Shown: positions 20,361 to 29,393, numbered from the stretch's first letter. The stretch: 64,000 bases of DNA from an uncultured Prevotellaceae bacterium (GCA_902800185.1 CADCDK010000006.1:52861-116860), one strand, 5' to 3'. The notes: generated by a model not told the origin, from the sequence alone. A program made the numbers and translations.

Positions 20361-22151
20361 TTACAAAAGAGGTTCTGTAGCGGCTTCAAGCCATGCTCGC
20401 TCGTCTGCCTCGAGATAAGGCGAAAGGACTTCACGGACGCGGGCATGGTAGCTGTTGAGCCACATGATCTCCTCGGGCAGCATCATCGACCGCTCGATGG
20501 GAGTGGTGTCGATGGGACAGAGTGTCAGCGATTCAAGCTGCAGGAATGTTCCGAACTCCGTCTGCATGTAGGGAGTAATCAGCAGCGTGTTTTCCACGCG
20601 CACCCCGAAGCGTCCGGGCAGGTAGATGCCGGGTTCGTCGGTGACGGTCATGCCCTCGACAAACGGAGCGGGCTTCCATTCCATACGGAACTGATGAGGA
20701 CCTTCGTGTACACAGAGGTACGACCCTACCCCATGGCCCGTACCGTGCAAGTAGTTCAGTCCCTCGCGCCACATGTACTGACGGGCGAGCACGTCCATCT
20801 GCGTTCCTGCCGCCCCACGCGGGAACTTGCACAGTTCAAGCTGTATATGTCCTTTCAAGACAAGCGTATAGATGTGTCGCTGCTCCTCGCTCACTGGACC
20901 GAGAGCGATGGTACGGGTGATGTCGGTGGTACCATCCAGATACTGCGCCCCACTGTCGAGCAAGAGCAGTCCGTGTGGTTCCAGCGGGATGTCGGTCTCG
21001 GGAGTCGCCTCATAGTGTACGATGGCACCATGAGCCTCATAGCCGGCAATGGTATCGAAGGAAATGTCGCGAAAACCCTCCTGTTCGGCACGCAACGATG
21101 TGAGCTTTTGGTCGATGGAAATCTCAGTCTGCCCGCCTGCCTGCACAGCGGGGAGCAGCCATTTGAGGAATTTCACCATCGCCACGCCATCCTTGACCAT
21201 GGCCGAGCGGAAGCCGGCAATCTCTGTAGCGTTCTTCACGGTCTTCATCGTAGCAATCGGCGACTGCTCACGTATCACCTCCTGCGTCCTCACCGCCTTG
21301 GCAAGGGTGTAGCTGGTCTCGTCGGGGTCAATAAGGATGTTATACTCGTTGTAGTTGCGCAAGCCGTCGGCAACATGCTCATAGTTGTCCACTTCAATGC
21401 CGTTCTCACTCAGGTAGCTTTCCACGGCGGGAGTGAGCTTTACCTTATTTATATATAAGATGACGCGCGTTGTCGAGATGAGCAGATAGCTCACAAAGAT
21501 CGGATTGCAATGGACATCGCTCCCGCGCAGGTTGAGTGTCCACGCAATGTCATCAAGCGCAGAGACCAGCATCCCGTCGGCATGACGGTCGCGCAGTGCA
21601 CGGCGGATGCGGCCGATCTTCGAGCCGACATCCTCGCCCGCATACTCCAATGGGTGTACCTCGACAGGATTCTCGGGCACTGGTGGACGGTTGCGCCATA
21701 TCTCACGCAAAGGGTCGAGATTCGTTCTCAGTGTCAGTCCACCCTCACAACGCAACTCACGGATGAGCTCCTCGGTTGCCGAGAGCGAGCTCACCATGCC
21801 GTCAATGGCGACTTCTGTGGAAGATGAAGTGCGGACTTGCCGACCTATCCACTCAGCAATCGTGGGTGTACCAGGCATCTTCAGCTTCATCAGCTGGAAC
21901 TCCGTTCCTCTCAACTGTTCCTCGGCCGCAATAAAGTAACGAGAGTCGGTCCAAAGGGCAGCACTCTCCATGGTCACCACCGCCGTACCCGCCGAGCCGT
22001 TGAAGCCACTGATCCACTCGCGTCCTTTCCAGCGGTCGGGCACATACTCACCCTGATGCGGATCTGTACTGGGGAAAATAAATGCTGCCAGATGTTCACG
22101 GCGCATCACCTCACGCAATTGTTCTATGCGCTTTGCTATCTCTTGATTCAT
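20361..22151 (-). CDS. pepP: Xaa-Pro aminopeptidase (aminopeptidase P, M24B)
   Basis: A 596-residue three-domain aminopeptidase P. Two creatinase-like N-terminal domains (residues 1-310, starting IEQLREVMRREHLAAFIFPS) precede a pita-bread catalytic domain. The dinuclear metal ligands are visible in LLLDSGAQYLDGTTDITRTI (two Asp), GTGHGVGSYLCVHEGPH (His), TDEPGIYL (Glu) and RVENTLLI (Glu). It removes N-terminal residues preceding proline in the cytoplasm. The length matches the long eukaryote-like/Bacteroidetes form rather than the 440-residue E. coli PepP. It is followed in the same direction by rpsU but has a separate 3' end. Confidence 0.93.
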   Translation of the reverse strand: MNQEIAKRIEQLREVMRREHLAAFIFPSTDPHQGEYVPDRWKGREWISGFNGSAGTAVVTMESAALWTDSRYFIAAEEQLRGTEFQLMKLKMPGTPTIAEWIGRQVRTSSSTEVAIDGMVSSLSATEELIRELRCEGGLTLRTNLDPLREIWRNRPPVPENPVEVHPLEYAGEDVGSKIGRIRRALRDRHADGMLVSALDDIAWTLNLRGSDVHCNPIFVSYLLISTTRVILYINKVKLTPAVESYLSENGIEVDNYEHVADGLRNYNEYNILIDPDETSYTLAKAVRTQEVIREQSPIATMKTVKNATEIAGFRSAMVKDGVAMVKFLKWLLPAVQAGGQTEISIDQKLTSLRAEQEGFRDISFDTIAGYEAHGAIVHYEATPETDIPLEPHGLLLLDSGAQYLDGTTDITRTIALGPVSEEQRHIYTLVLKGHIQLELCKFPRGAAGTQMDVLARQYMWREGLNYLHGTGHGVGSYLCVHEGPHQFRMEWKPAPFVEGMTVTDEPGIYLPGRFGVRVENTLLITPYMQTEFGTFLQLESLTLCPIDTTPIERSMMLPEEIMWLNSYHARVREVLSPYLEADERAWLEAATEPLL

Positions 22152-22188
22152 ATTTTATGGATGTTTTATGCTTTCTTCTGAAAATGGG

Positions 22189-23094
22189 TCAACCACCGAT
22201 GACAACTGTCAGCCCGTGTGCTTGCAACTGATCGGCACAACGCCGCAGAGTCTCCTCCGAGGGTGTCGCCATGTTATAGCCCTGCGGATTGTAGTGGCTC
22301 CACATGCGACGGTGTTTGTCCTTACCCACATCGTGGTAGGGCAAAAGGTTGACCGTGTGTCGCTGTTCTGGCAAACGGCTGAGGAAACAGGCGGTCTGTT
22401 CGATGTTCTGCTCGTCGGCATTGATGCCCTCTATGAGCGGGATGCGTACAAAGAAATCTCTACCCGCCTCTGCCAGCCAGGTCAGGTTGGAGAGGATCTG
22501 CTCGTTAGGAACACCTGTATAAAGCCGATGAAGGTCGGAGTCCATCAACTTCAGGTCCACTAAAAACAGTTCGCAGACTTCCGCCACGCTCATCACCACC
22601 TCACGGGAGGCATAGAGCGTTGTATCGACCGTGCGGTGGAAGCCTCGCCGTCCCAGTTCCTGCAACAGACATAACGTGTCGGAGGGATGCATGAGCGGTT
22701 CTCCACCACAGATGGTCACTCCGCCACCGCTGTCCTCCATGATGACACGCTCCTTCTCAATCTCCACCATCAGGTCGTCCAGCTCCCACTCCCTGCCACA
22801 CAGCTCCAATGCCGTTGTGGGACATTCCTCGGCACACCGACCGCACATCAGACATTCGTTACCCGTCGGACGGATACCGTCGGGAGTCAGCTCTATGGCG
22901 TGCTGCGGACAAGCCTCCACGCAACTGCGGCAACCGATGCACTTGGTCTTCTTATAAAGCTTCTGCACCCCTGTTGTCCAGCCCTCGGGGTTGTGGCACC
23001 AGACGCAACGCAACGGACAACCCTTCATGAAGATGGTGGTGCGGATGCCTGGGCCGTCGTTGATGGCGTAACGCTTGATATCAAAGATTTTCAT
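22189..23094 (-). CDS. Glycyl-radical enzyme activase (radical SAM)
   Basis: A 301-residue activating enzyme. The radical SAM cluster motif CPLRCVWC (CxxxCxxC) lies at residues 26-33. Two ferredoxin-like 4Fe-4S motifs follow (CIGCRSCVEACP, CLMCGRCAEECP), then the GGG(V/E)TICGGEPL SAM-binding region. It abstracts hydrogen from the conserved glycine of the upstream glycyl-radical enzyme. Its start overlaps that gene's stop by 14 bases, so the two are coupled. The two-cluster insert is typical of activases of dehydratase-type GREs (HypD, glycerol and choline enzymes), not of the short PflA. Confidence 0.92.
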   Translation of the reverse strand: MKIFDIKRYAINDGPGIRTTIFMKGCPLRCVWCHNPEGWTTGVQKLYKKTKCIGCRSCVEACPQHAIELTPDGIRPTGNECLMCGRCAEECPTTALELCGREWELDDLMVEIEKERVIMEDSGGGVTICGGEPLMHPSDTLCLLQELGRRGFHRTVDTTLYASREVVMSVAEVCELFLVDLKLMDSDLHRLYTGVPNEQILSNLTWLAEAGRDFFVRIPLIEGINADEQNIEQTACFLSRLPEQRHTVNLLPYHDVGKDKHRRMWSHYNPQGYNMATPSEETLRRCADQLQAHGLTVVIGG

Positions 23095-25585
23095 TCTCGG
23101 TGCGGGCGATAATCTCGTTCTGCAGCTGCTCAGTCATGTCATTGAAGTAGTCGGAATAGCCCGCCACACGCACCAGCAGGTCCTTGTACTCGTCAGGATG
23201 TTTCTGCGCATCGAGCAGTGTTTGCGTATCGATGATATTAAACTGGATATGGTGACCGCCAAACTTGAAATAGGTGCGAATCAGACTGGCACACTTACTG
23301 ATGTCCTCGTCGCGCTTGAACAACTGGGGCGTGAAGCGTACGTTGAGCAGCGTTCCACCACTCTTGGTCTGGTCGAGTTTGCCGAGCGATTTGATGACCG
23401 CCGTCGGTCCGTGACTGTCGGAACCATGGGCGGGCGATGTTCCGTCGGAGATCGCAAAATGGGCGAAGCGTCCGTTGGGCGTAGCCCCGCAGACCGAGCC
23501 GAAATAGTTATGGCAGGTCGTCGAGAGCATATTCAGGTGGGTCTTGCCGCCACGGGTATTCGGACGCCCCTCGATGGCACGCACCAAGTCCTCATACACC
23601 CGCACGGCAATCGAGTCGGCATACTCGTCGTCATTGCCGAAGAAGGGGGTGTGGTTGCGGATGTAATGGCGCATCTTCTGTAGTTCTGAAGTTGGGGAAT
23701 CCTGAGCACCCCAGTTTGCAGCACATGCCTGGAGTATTTCGTCCATCGTATAGCGATGGTCCTCAAACACGTGTTTCTTGAGCGTGGTAAAACAGTCGGT
23801 AATGGTTCCCAAGCCCGTACATTGTATATACGTGGTGTTATAGCGAGCTCCACCGCTGTAGTAGTCGCGGCCCTTCTCAATGCAGTCGTCGATATAAAGA
23901 CTGAGGAAGGTGGCAGGAGCATAAAGCGAGAACATGCGCTCGATGTAGTTGTTGACCGAGAGCTTCAGATTGACAAAATATTCCATCTGTCGGTGCCATG
24001 CGTCGTAAAGCTCCTCGAAGGTTTTGAACTGCCGGGGATCGCCCGTTTCCAAACCAAGTCGCTTGCCTGTCTCGGGGTCAATGCCGTTGTTCAGGGTTAT
24101 TTCCAGAATCTTCGGCGTGTTCAGATAGCCCGTCAGCAGATAGGCCTCCTTGCCAAAGGCTCCCACCTCAATACACCCCGAGCAGCCTCCCTCGCGAGCA
24201 TCCTCCAGCGACTTGCCGGCACGGATCATCTCCTTGACATAGGTGTCTGGGTTGAAAATGCTGGGGTAGCCGTGCCCCTGTCGGATCACTTTCAGGCCCG
24301 CCATCAGGAACTCATCAGGCGTATTCTCGGCAATATGGATACTTAGACCTGGTTGCAGCTCATGCAGCTCTTCCTGAATCTCCAGTATCATATAGGAGAT
24401 CTCATTGGCGGCGCTATGTCCCTCGCGGTCAACACCACCGATATTGATATTGGTGAAGTCGTTGTAGGTTCCCGACTCCAAAGCCGTCACCCCCACCTTC
24501 GGCGGTGCAGGCTGGTTGTTGAATTTGATCCACAGACAGCTGATGAGTTCCTTGGCCTGGTCACGGGTCAGCGTGTCATCAGCCAATCCCTTCTGATAGA
24601 AAGGGAAGAGGTGTTGGTCAATATGTCCGGGATTCATCGAGTCCCATCCATTCAACTCCGTCACCGTACCGAGGTGTACGAACCAGTACATCTGAATGGC
24701 CTCCCACAAATCGCGCGGTGCATGGGCCGGCACCCAACGGCATACGTCAGCTATCTTACGGAGCTCGGCAACTCGCCTAAGTGCTTGATAAGACCCATGG
24801 GCCCCATAAGTCCCATGGGCCCCATAGGACTCATAGGACTCATAGGACCCATCCCCCCCATATTCCTCCTCCAGCTCATCAGCCAACCGGTCGGCCAACT
24901 CAGCATGACGCTCGGCAAAGAGCATGGCGGCATCACACGAGATGGCCATTGCCTCCAGCTCCTGTTGCTTGTCAGTGGCCTCTGGATCGTAGATGAAATC
25001 GAGCTCACGAAGCCTTTTCTCTATACGGGCTTTCACGTCGAGGAGCCCTTCCTGATACATCTTTCCGTCCATAGCCGTATGACCAGCGGCACGCTGTTCC
25101 ATGAACTCCGTAAACACACCTGCATGATAAGCCTCCTCCCACTCTTTGGACACATGGTTGAAAATGCGCTCGCGCTGAGTCTTGCCACTCCAATAGGGAA
25201 TCACCTCACGCTCGTAGGTGTCGATATCTTCCTGCGAGATGGTGTAACGCTGCAGTTCGCGCTCGTTCAGCGTATGCAGGTCCTCCACCGAGTGACAGGT
25301 CAGTTCGGGGAATGTCGGCACAGCCTTGGGCTGCGGTCCGCGCTCGCCAACAATTAGCTCGTCATCACCGATATACAGGGTCTTCTTCTTGCAAATCTCA
25401 TAAAAGTTGCGGGCCCGCAGCACAGGGGTAGGCATCGTACCGTAGTTCTCCTTGTAGAATGCGGTCTCGATGAGGGCACGCTCAATGCTCAGCGTTGTCG
25501 GGGTGTCAAAGTTCTGCTGGCGTAAACGCTTGATGCGGTCGTTCATGCCGCCCAGGTTTTCCGGATGCTTGATGCTGTAGTTCAT
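23081..25585 (-). CDS. hypD: Glycyl-radical enzyme, HypD (trans-4-hydroxy-L-proline dehydratase) type
   Basis: An 834-residue GRE. The active-site thiyl Cys is C471 in GGCSGCIEVGAFGKEAYLL, with the dehydratase-type Glu at 473. The radical glycine is G809 in LLVRVAGYSDYF. The CxE arrangement, the GKEAYLLTGY continuation, IDDCIEKGRDY and RYNTTYIQ recall trans-4-hydroxyproline dehydratase. The substrate is inferred from this resemblance, and other dehydratase GREs are possible because no proC lies beside it. HypD proteins are usually about 790 residues. The extra length here includes a repetitive Tyr/Gly/Ser/His-rich insert at residues 246-266. The enzyme is anaerobic and oxygen-sensitive. Confidence 0.75.
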   Translation of the reverse strand: MNYSIKHPENLGGMNDRIKRLRQQNFDTPTTLSIERALIETAFYKENYGTMPTPVLRARNFYEICKKKTLYIGDDELIVGERGPQPKAVPTFPELTCHSVEDLHTLNERELQRYTISQEDIDTYEREVIPYWSGKTQRERIFNHVSKEWEEAYHAGVFTEFMEQRAAGHTAMDGKMYQEGLLDVKARIEKRLRELDFIYDPEATDKQQELEAMAISCDAAMLFAERHAELADRLADELEEEYGGDGSYESYESYGAHGTYGAHGSYQALRRVAELRKIADVCRWVPAHAPRDLWEAIQMYWFVHLGTVTELNGWDSMNPGHIDQHLFPFYQKGLADDTLTRDQAKELISCLWIKFNNQPAPPKVGVTALESGTYNDFTNINIGGVDREGHSAANEISYMILEIQEELHELQPGLSIHIAENTPDEFLMAGLKVIRQGHGYPSIFNPDTYVKEMIRAGKSLEDAREGGCSGCIEVGAFGKEAYLLTGYLNTPKILEITLNNGIDPETGKRLGLETGDPRQFKTFEELYDAWHRQMEYFVNLKLSVNNYIERMFSLYAPATFLSLYIDDCIEKGRDYYSGGARYNTTYIQCTGLGTITDCFTTLKKHVFEDHRYTMDEILQACAANWGAQDSPTSELQKMRHYIRNHTPFFGNDDEYADSIAVRVYEDLVRAIEGRPNTRGGKTHLNMLSTTCHNYFGSVCGATPNGRFAHFAISDGTSPAHGSDSHGPTAVIKSLGKLDQTKSGGTLLNVRFTPQLFKRDEDISKCASLIRTYFKFGGHHIQFNIIDTQTLLDAQKHPDEYKDLLVRVAGYSDYFNDMTEQLQNEIIARTENENL
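24788..24850 (-). repeat. In-frame short tandem repeats inside the GRE gene
   Basis: On the coding strand two copies of TCCTATGAG are followed by two copies of an 18-base unit (TCCTATGGGGCCCATGGG and ACTTATGGGGCCCATGGG) and a partial TCTTAT. They encode repeated SYE and YGAHG(T/S) residues and keep the reading frame. Confidence 0.85.
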
Positions 25586-25620
25586 AAGCTCAATTCCTTT
25601 TCTATTTACATAAACTTTGG

Positions 25621-25628
25621 CAAAGTTA
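25621..25628 (-). promoter_or_regulatory. -7 box for the GRE-activase operon (TAACTTTG)
   Basis: TAACTTTG lies about 36 bases upstream of the GRE start. A TTTG at 25654-25657 is spaced 25 bases away, longer than usual. No separate regulator-binding palindrome was recognised. Confidence 0.5.
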
Positions 25629-25725
25629 TAACTTTTTTGTCACCTCAACTTGTCAAAGACTCGCTTTTTCAGATTTAATAACATTTTAATTGGGAAATAA
25701 ATATGCGTGTTCCATGTTTTTTTAG

Positions 25726-25733
25726 TAATTTTG
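25726..25733 (+). promoter_or_regulatory. -7 box for mdh (TAATTTTG)
   Basis: TAATTTTGC is divergent from the GRE promoter and would give a leader of about 70 bases containing a small hairpin (GAGGT CCA ACCTC). Confidence 0.5.
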
Positions 25734-25811
25734 CGGATGAAAAACCAAAGAGAGGTCCAACCTCGATGGTCGAAAGCAAGAACATCTTAAATATCAATAA
25801 AACAAAAAACT

Positions 25812-26804
25812 ATGGCATTTTTAACTGACGAGAAACTGGTCATTGTCGGCGCAGCCGGAATGATTGGCTCAAACATGGTTCAGACCGCTCTTACAATGGG
25901 TCTGACAAGTAACATCTGTCTTTACGACGTATTCTCACCCGAAGGCGTAGCCGAGGAAATGCGTCAGAGTGGCTTCGACGGTGCCAAGATTACCGCCACC
26001 ACCGATGCAAAAGAGGCTTTCACCAATGCCAAGTACATCATCTCTTCCGGTGGTGCTCCCCGCAAGGCTGGCATGACTCGTGAAGACCTGCTGAAAGGCA
26101 ACTGTGAGATTGCTGAGGGACTGGGAAAGAACATCAAGGAGTTCTGCCCCGACGTGAAGCACGTGGTTATCATCTTCAACCCCGCCGACCTCACTGGTCT
26201 GGTTACCCTGCTCTACTCGGGTCTGAAACCCAGTCAGGTGACAACACTCGCTGCTCTGGACACAACCCGTTTGCAGAGCGCACTCGCCAAGAAGTTCGGC
26301 GTTATGCAGAACGAGATTACAGGCTGTGCCACCTATGGCGGTCACGGTGAGCAGATGGCCGTATTCGGCTCTCACGTGGAGATTGCCGGTCGCAAGCTGA
26401 CTGACATCATCGGCACTGCAGAGTTCCCCGCCGAGGAGTGGGAACAGATGAAGAAGGACGTAACACAGGGTGGTGCCAAGATCATCGAGCTGCGCGGTCG
26501 CTCTTCATTCCAGAGCCCTGCCTACCTGTCTGTAGAGATGATTCGCTCAGTGATGGGCGGTGAGCCTTTCCGCTTCCCCGTAGGAACCTACGTGAAGACC
26601 GACAAGTACAATCATATCATGATGGCCATGAAGACCACCCTCGACACGACGGGTGCACACTTCGAGGTTCCGCAGGGAACAGCCGAGGAGAATGCTAAAC
26701 TTGACCAGAGCTACGAGCACCTCTGCAAGATGCGTGACGAACTGGTTACGCTGAACATCGTGCCCGAGCTGTCTAAGTGGAGCGAAATCAACCCGAATCT
26801 GTAA
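25812..26804 (+). CDS. mdh: Malate dehydrogenase
   Basis: A 330-residue NAD-dependent 2-hydroxyacid dehydrogenase. The dinucleotide-binding GAAGMIGSN lies at residues 13-21. The substrate-binding arginines are in APRKAGMTRED (R84, R90) and TTRL (R153), and the catalytic His178 is in TYGGHGEQM. It interconverts malate and oxaloacetate; in Prevotella-like fermenters this is part of the reductive route to succinate. It has its own promoter and a strong terminator, so it is monocistronic. Confidence 0.92.
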   Translation: MAFLTDEKLVIVGAAGMIGSNMVQTALTMGLTSNICLYDVFSPEGVAEEMRQSGFDGAKITATTDAKEAFTNAKYIISSGGAPRKAGMTREDLLKGNCEIAEGLGKNIKEFCPDVKHVVIIFNPADLTGLVTLLYSGLKPSQVTTLAALDTTRLQSALAKKFGVMQNEITGCATYGGHGEQMAVFGSHVEIAGRKLTDIIGTAEFPAEEWEQMKKDVTQGGAKIIELRGRSSFQSPAYLSVEMIRSVMGGEPFRFPVGTYVKTDKYNHIMMAMKTTLDTTGAHFEVPQGTAEENAKLDQSYEHLCKMRDELVTLNIVPELSKWSEINPNL

Positions 26805-26832
26805 TCCAAGTCTTATCAGAACCATCAAAGAG

Positions 26833-26869
26833 AAAAAGGTGAGCCCAACCCCTTGAGCTCACCTTTTTT
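26833..26869 (+). terminator. Terminator after mdh
   Basis: GGTGAGC (26838-26844) and GCTCACC (26857-26863) are flanked by five As before and six Ts after, a strong intrinsic terminator. Confidence 0.9.
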
Positions 26870-26900
26870 GGTAGGAACACCATCAAGCAACAACCAACAC

Positions 26901-27746
26901 ATGAAGATCATCAAAAACAAAGAGTTCGGAGGTGAGAGACCCCTGTTTGCCGAGCATGACCTACAGCTGGACAACATCACCATCATAGATGGCGAATCAG
27001 GCATCAAGCAGTGCCAGAACATCGAAGCCACGGGGTGCAAGTTCTATGGCAAATACTCTTGGTGGCATGTTGACGGGGCACGCATCGACAATTGCTACTT
27101 TGCCCCCGGTTCGCGCTCTGCCATCTGGTACACCAACGACCTGCGGATGAAGGACTGCGTCATCGACGGTCCCAAGTTCTTCCGTGAAATGAGGAATGTG
27201 GAGGTTGAAAACGTAACCATCAACGATGCCAACGAGATCTTCTGGAAGGTGGACGGACTGCGCGTGAAGAACCTGAAGCTGCACGACGGCACCTACCCTT
27301 TCATGTTCTCACAGAATATTCATGTCGATGGACTGGAGAGCGACTCCAAATACGTCTTTCAATACTGCAAGAACGTGGAGATCCATCATGCCAACATCGT
27401 AACGAAAGATGCTTTCTGGGAATGTGAGAACGTGAGCATCTATGACTCCGTGCTTGATGGAGAGTATCTGGCTTGGCACTCGAAGAACGTGCGGTTGGTC
27501 AACTGTCATCTGGCGGGTGAGCAACTGCTCTGCTACGTTGACAACCTCGTGCTGGAGAACTGCACCTTCGACAAGTCGTGCGACCGCGTCTTTGAATATT
27601 CCTCCGTGGAAGCCGATATCCGCGGACGCATTGAGAACATCAAGAACCCTACCAGTGGACATATCGTTGCCGACGAAATTGGCAGCGTGACCATCGACAA
27701 GAATATACGACAACCCGCCAACTGCATCATTGAAACAAGAAAATAA
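26901..27746 (+). CDS. DUF3737 family protein, predicted right-handed beta-helix
   Basis: A 281-residue protein beginning MKIIKNKEFGGERPLFAEHD, which I recognise as the DUF3737 type. It consists of repeating short strands with a periodic pattern (CKFYG, NCYFA, DCVID, VENVTI, NCHLAG, NCTFD), as expected for a right-handed beta-helix or pentapeptide-like solenoid. The ATG at 26901 is preferred because the frame upstream would lie within the mdh terminator. No signal peptide is present, so it is probably cytoplasmic. The biochemical function is unknown. It lies 7 bases upstream of the PatB-type lyase, suggesting co-expression. Confidence 0.8.
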   Translation: MKIIKNKEFGGERPLFAEHDLQLDNITIIDGESGIKQCQNIEATGCKFYGKYSWWHVDGARIDNCYFAPGSRSAIWYTNDLRMKDCVIDGPKFFREMRNVEVENVTINDANEIFWKVDGLRVKNLKLHDGTYPFMFSQNIHVDGLESDSKYVFQYCKNVEIHHANIVTKDAFWECENVSIYDSVLDGEYLAWHSKNVRLVNCHLAGEQLLCYVDNLVLENCTFDKSCDRVFEYSSVEADIRGRIENIKNPTSGHIVADEIGSVTIDKNIRQPANCIIETRK

Positions 27747-27753
27747 GGAAACT

Positions 27754-28932
27754 ATGGGCCAATACAACTTCGACAAACCCGTCATTCGCCGGGGAACCAA
27801 CTGCGTGAAATGGGACGAGACAGACATAGAGGACGTTATTCCCCTGTGGGTGGCAGACATGGACTTCGAGGTTCTGCCTGAGATTACGGAGGCATTGAAG
27901 AAACGAGTGGAACATGGTGTGTTCGGCTATGCCATCGTTGGCGAGAGCTATTACAGCAGCATCATCCACTGGTTCCACCGCCGTCACAACTGGAAGATTC
28001 AACGTGAATGGATTCAATATACAACGGGTGTCGTACCCGCAGTGTCGGCAGTCATCAAGGCACTGACCATGCCCGGAGAACGAGTACTGATGACGTCGCC
28101 CATCTACAACTGCTTCTTCTCCTGCATTCGCAATAATGGGTGTGAGGTGCTGGAAAGTCCACTTCAAACATCCATCGTTGACCACCAACCTACCTATGTG
28201 GTTGACTGGGAGGACTTTGAACGGAAGTGCGCCGACAAGAAGACGACCGTCTTCCTGCTCTGCAACCCACACAACCCAGGTGGACGTGTTTGGACGAAAG
28301 AAGAACTGCTGCGCATGAACGACATCTGCCTGCGCCACGGGGTCAAGGTCATCAGCGACGAGATTCACTGTGAGCTCATCATGCCCGGCCATGAGTTTGT
28401 ACCCTTTGCCTCCGTCTCAGAAGCCTGTGCAGAGAACTGCGTGGTTTGCGGTTCTCCGTCCAAGTCGTTCAACACGGCAGGCCTGCAGATGGCACACATC
28501 ATCTGCCAAAACGAAGAATGGCGCCGCCGTATCGACCGCGCCATCAATATCAATGAGATTTGCGATGTCAATCCCTTCGCTCCGCTGGCAGTAGAGATCG
28601 CCTACAACGACGGCGAACAATGGATTGACGAACTGAACGATTATCTTTTCGGAAACTATCGGTTCCTCTGCAACTTCGTTGCCCAAGAGCTACCGCAACT
28701 GAAGGTGTACAAGCTCGAGGGGACATACCTGACATGGATAGACATCACCGCCACCGGCATGACCTCCGACCAACTCACCCGCAAGCTTCTACGGGAAGGG
28801 AGAGTCTGGGTGAACAGTGGAAGCATCTACAGTCCCCTCGCTGGTGAAGGATTTATCCGCATCAACCTCGCCACCCAACGCGCCCGACTCACAGAAGCCC
28901 TCCAGCGTATAGCAAGAACGCTCAAAAGCTGA
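27754..28932 (+). CDS. PatB/MalY-type PLP-dependent C-S lyase (aminotransferase class I/II)
   Basis: A 392-residue fold-type I PLP enzyme. The N-terminus has the MalY/PatB hallmark (PLWVADMDFEVLPEI), a substrate/PLP region NPHNPGGRVW, the D-x-H of SDEIHCELIMPGH, and the PLP lysine in GSPSKSFNTAGLQ. Such enzymes act as cystathionine beta-lyases or cysteine desulfhydrases. The start at 27754 follows a purine-rich AAGGAA. It forms a two-gene unit with the DUF3737 gene and is followed by two hairpins. Confidence 0.88.
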   Translation: MGQYNFDKPVIRRGTNCVKWDETDIEDVIPLWVADMDFEVLPEITEALKKRVEHGVFGYAIVGESYYSSIIHWFHRRHNWKIQREWIQYTTGVVPAVSAVIKALTMPGERVLMTSPIYNCFFSCIRNNGCEVLESPLQTSIVDHQPTYVVDWEDFERKCADKKTTVFLLCNPHNPGGRVWTKEELLRMNDICLRHGVKVISDEIHCELIMPGHEFVPFASVSEACAENCVVCGSPSKSFNTAGLQMAHIICQNEEWRRRIDRAININEICDVNPFAPLAVEIAYNDGEQWIDELNDYLFGNYRFLCNFVAQELPQLKVYKLEGTYLTWIDITATGMTSDQLTRKLLREGRVWVNSGSIYSPLAGEGFIRINLATQRARLTEALQRIARTLKS

Positions 28933-28957
28933 CAACCGATTCATGTTTTTAAAAAAC

Positions 28958-28980
28958 CGCACTGCTCCCAGTGCGATTCT
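28958..28980 (+). terminator. Hairpin after the PatB-type gene
   Basis: CGCACTG and CAGTGCG form a seven-base-pair stem with a four-base loop, followed by ATTCTTG; a weak terminator. Confidence 0.5.
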
Positions 28981-28989
28981 TGTAATTTT

Positions 28990-29013
28990 CTGCACTCAAA
29001 TTAGTGCAGTTTT
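28990..29013 (+). terminator. Terminator, second hairpin after the PatB-type gene
   Basis: CTGCACT and AGTGCAG form a seven-base-pair stem followed by TTTT. The arms share the GCACT core with the hairpin just upstream. Confidence 0.65.
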
Positions 29014-29169
29014 ATGCCTTATCTATTAATAATACCCAATGGCCGGCACTGGTGTTCCCTTCTCGAATCAAGATACCCGTGGATCCTTTTTAATCATTTT
29101 ACAGATTTCTCTCTGTCTATCAGAAAGTTGCACTACCGAAAAACTTCCGACATTACTGGTGACATCACT

Positions 29170-29373
29170 GGTGGCATACAAGGATTGGGAAAGGTGGACA
29201 AAGTCTATCTCGACAACTCCACGACAATCCCTAAATATACCTTTGAGGTGGGTGGAAAGAAGAAAAAACAGAAGCAGATACAAGATGCGGCCCAAGGATA
29301 TGTTGTCAAAGACGACATTGAAACTGGCTATGGCAACATCATCCCTCTCTGGCAATTTGGACTCACCTATTAA
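29170..29373 (+). pseudogene. Remnant of a DUF4143-type AAA ATPase
   Basis: The residues GGIQGLGKVDKVYLDN followed by FEVGGKKKKQKQIQ and YVVKDDIETGYGNIIPLWQF match the C-terminal end of Bacteroidetes ATP-binding proteins with an AAA domain and DUF4143. In intact members several dozen residues lie between YLDN and the FEVGG segment; here they are missing. The whole N-terminal ATPase domain is also absent upstream. This looks like a decayed gene end, not a functional small protein. The rest of the 28933-29393 gap holds two hairpins and no gene. Confidence 0.6.
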
Positions 29374-29393
29374 ACATATAGATTATATGGCGA

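Noticed and set aside
20445-21458. A 337-codon plus-strand frame opposite aminopeptidase P, and similar long frames opposite the GRE gene (24353-25357) and der (58665-59834).
   Set aside because: They are antisense to well-supported genes, have no family motifs and no promoter.
24788-24850. Possibility that the tandem repeats in the GRE gene are a CRISPR or mobile-element end.
   Set aside because: The units are 9 and 18 bp with no spacers, sit in frame within a coding sequence and lack terminal inverted repeats.
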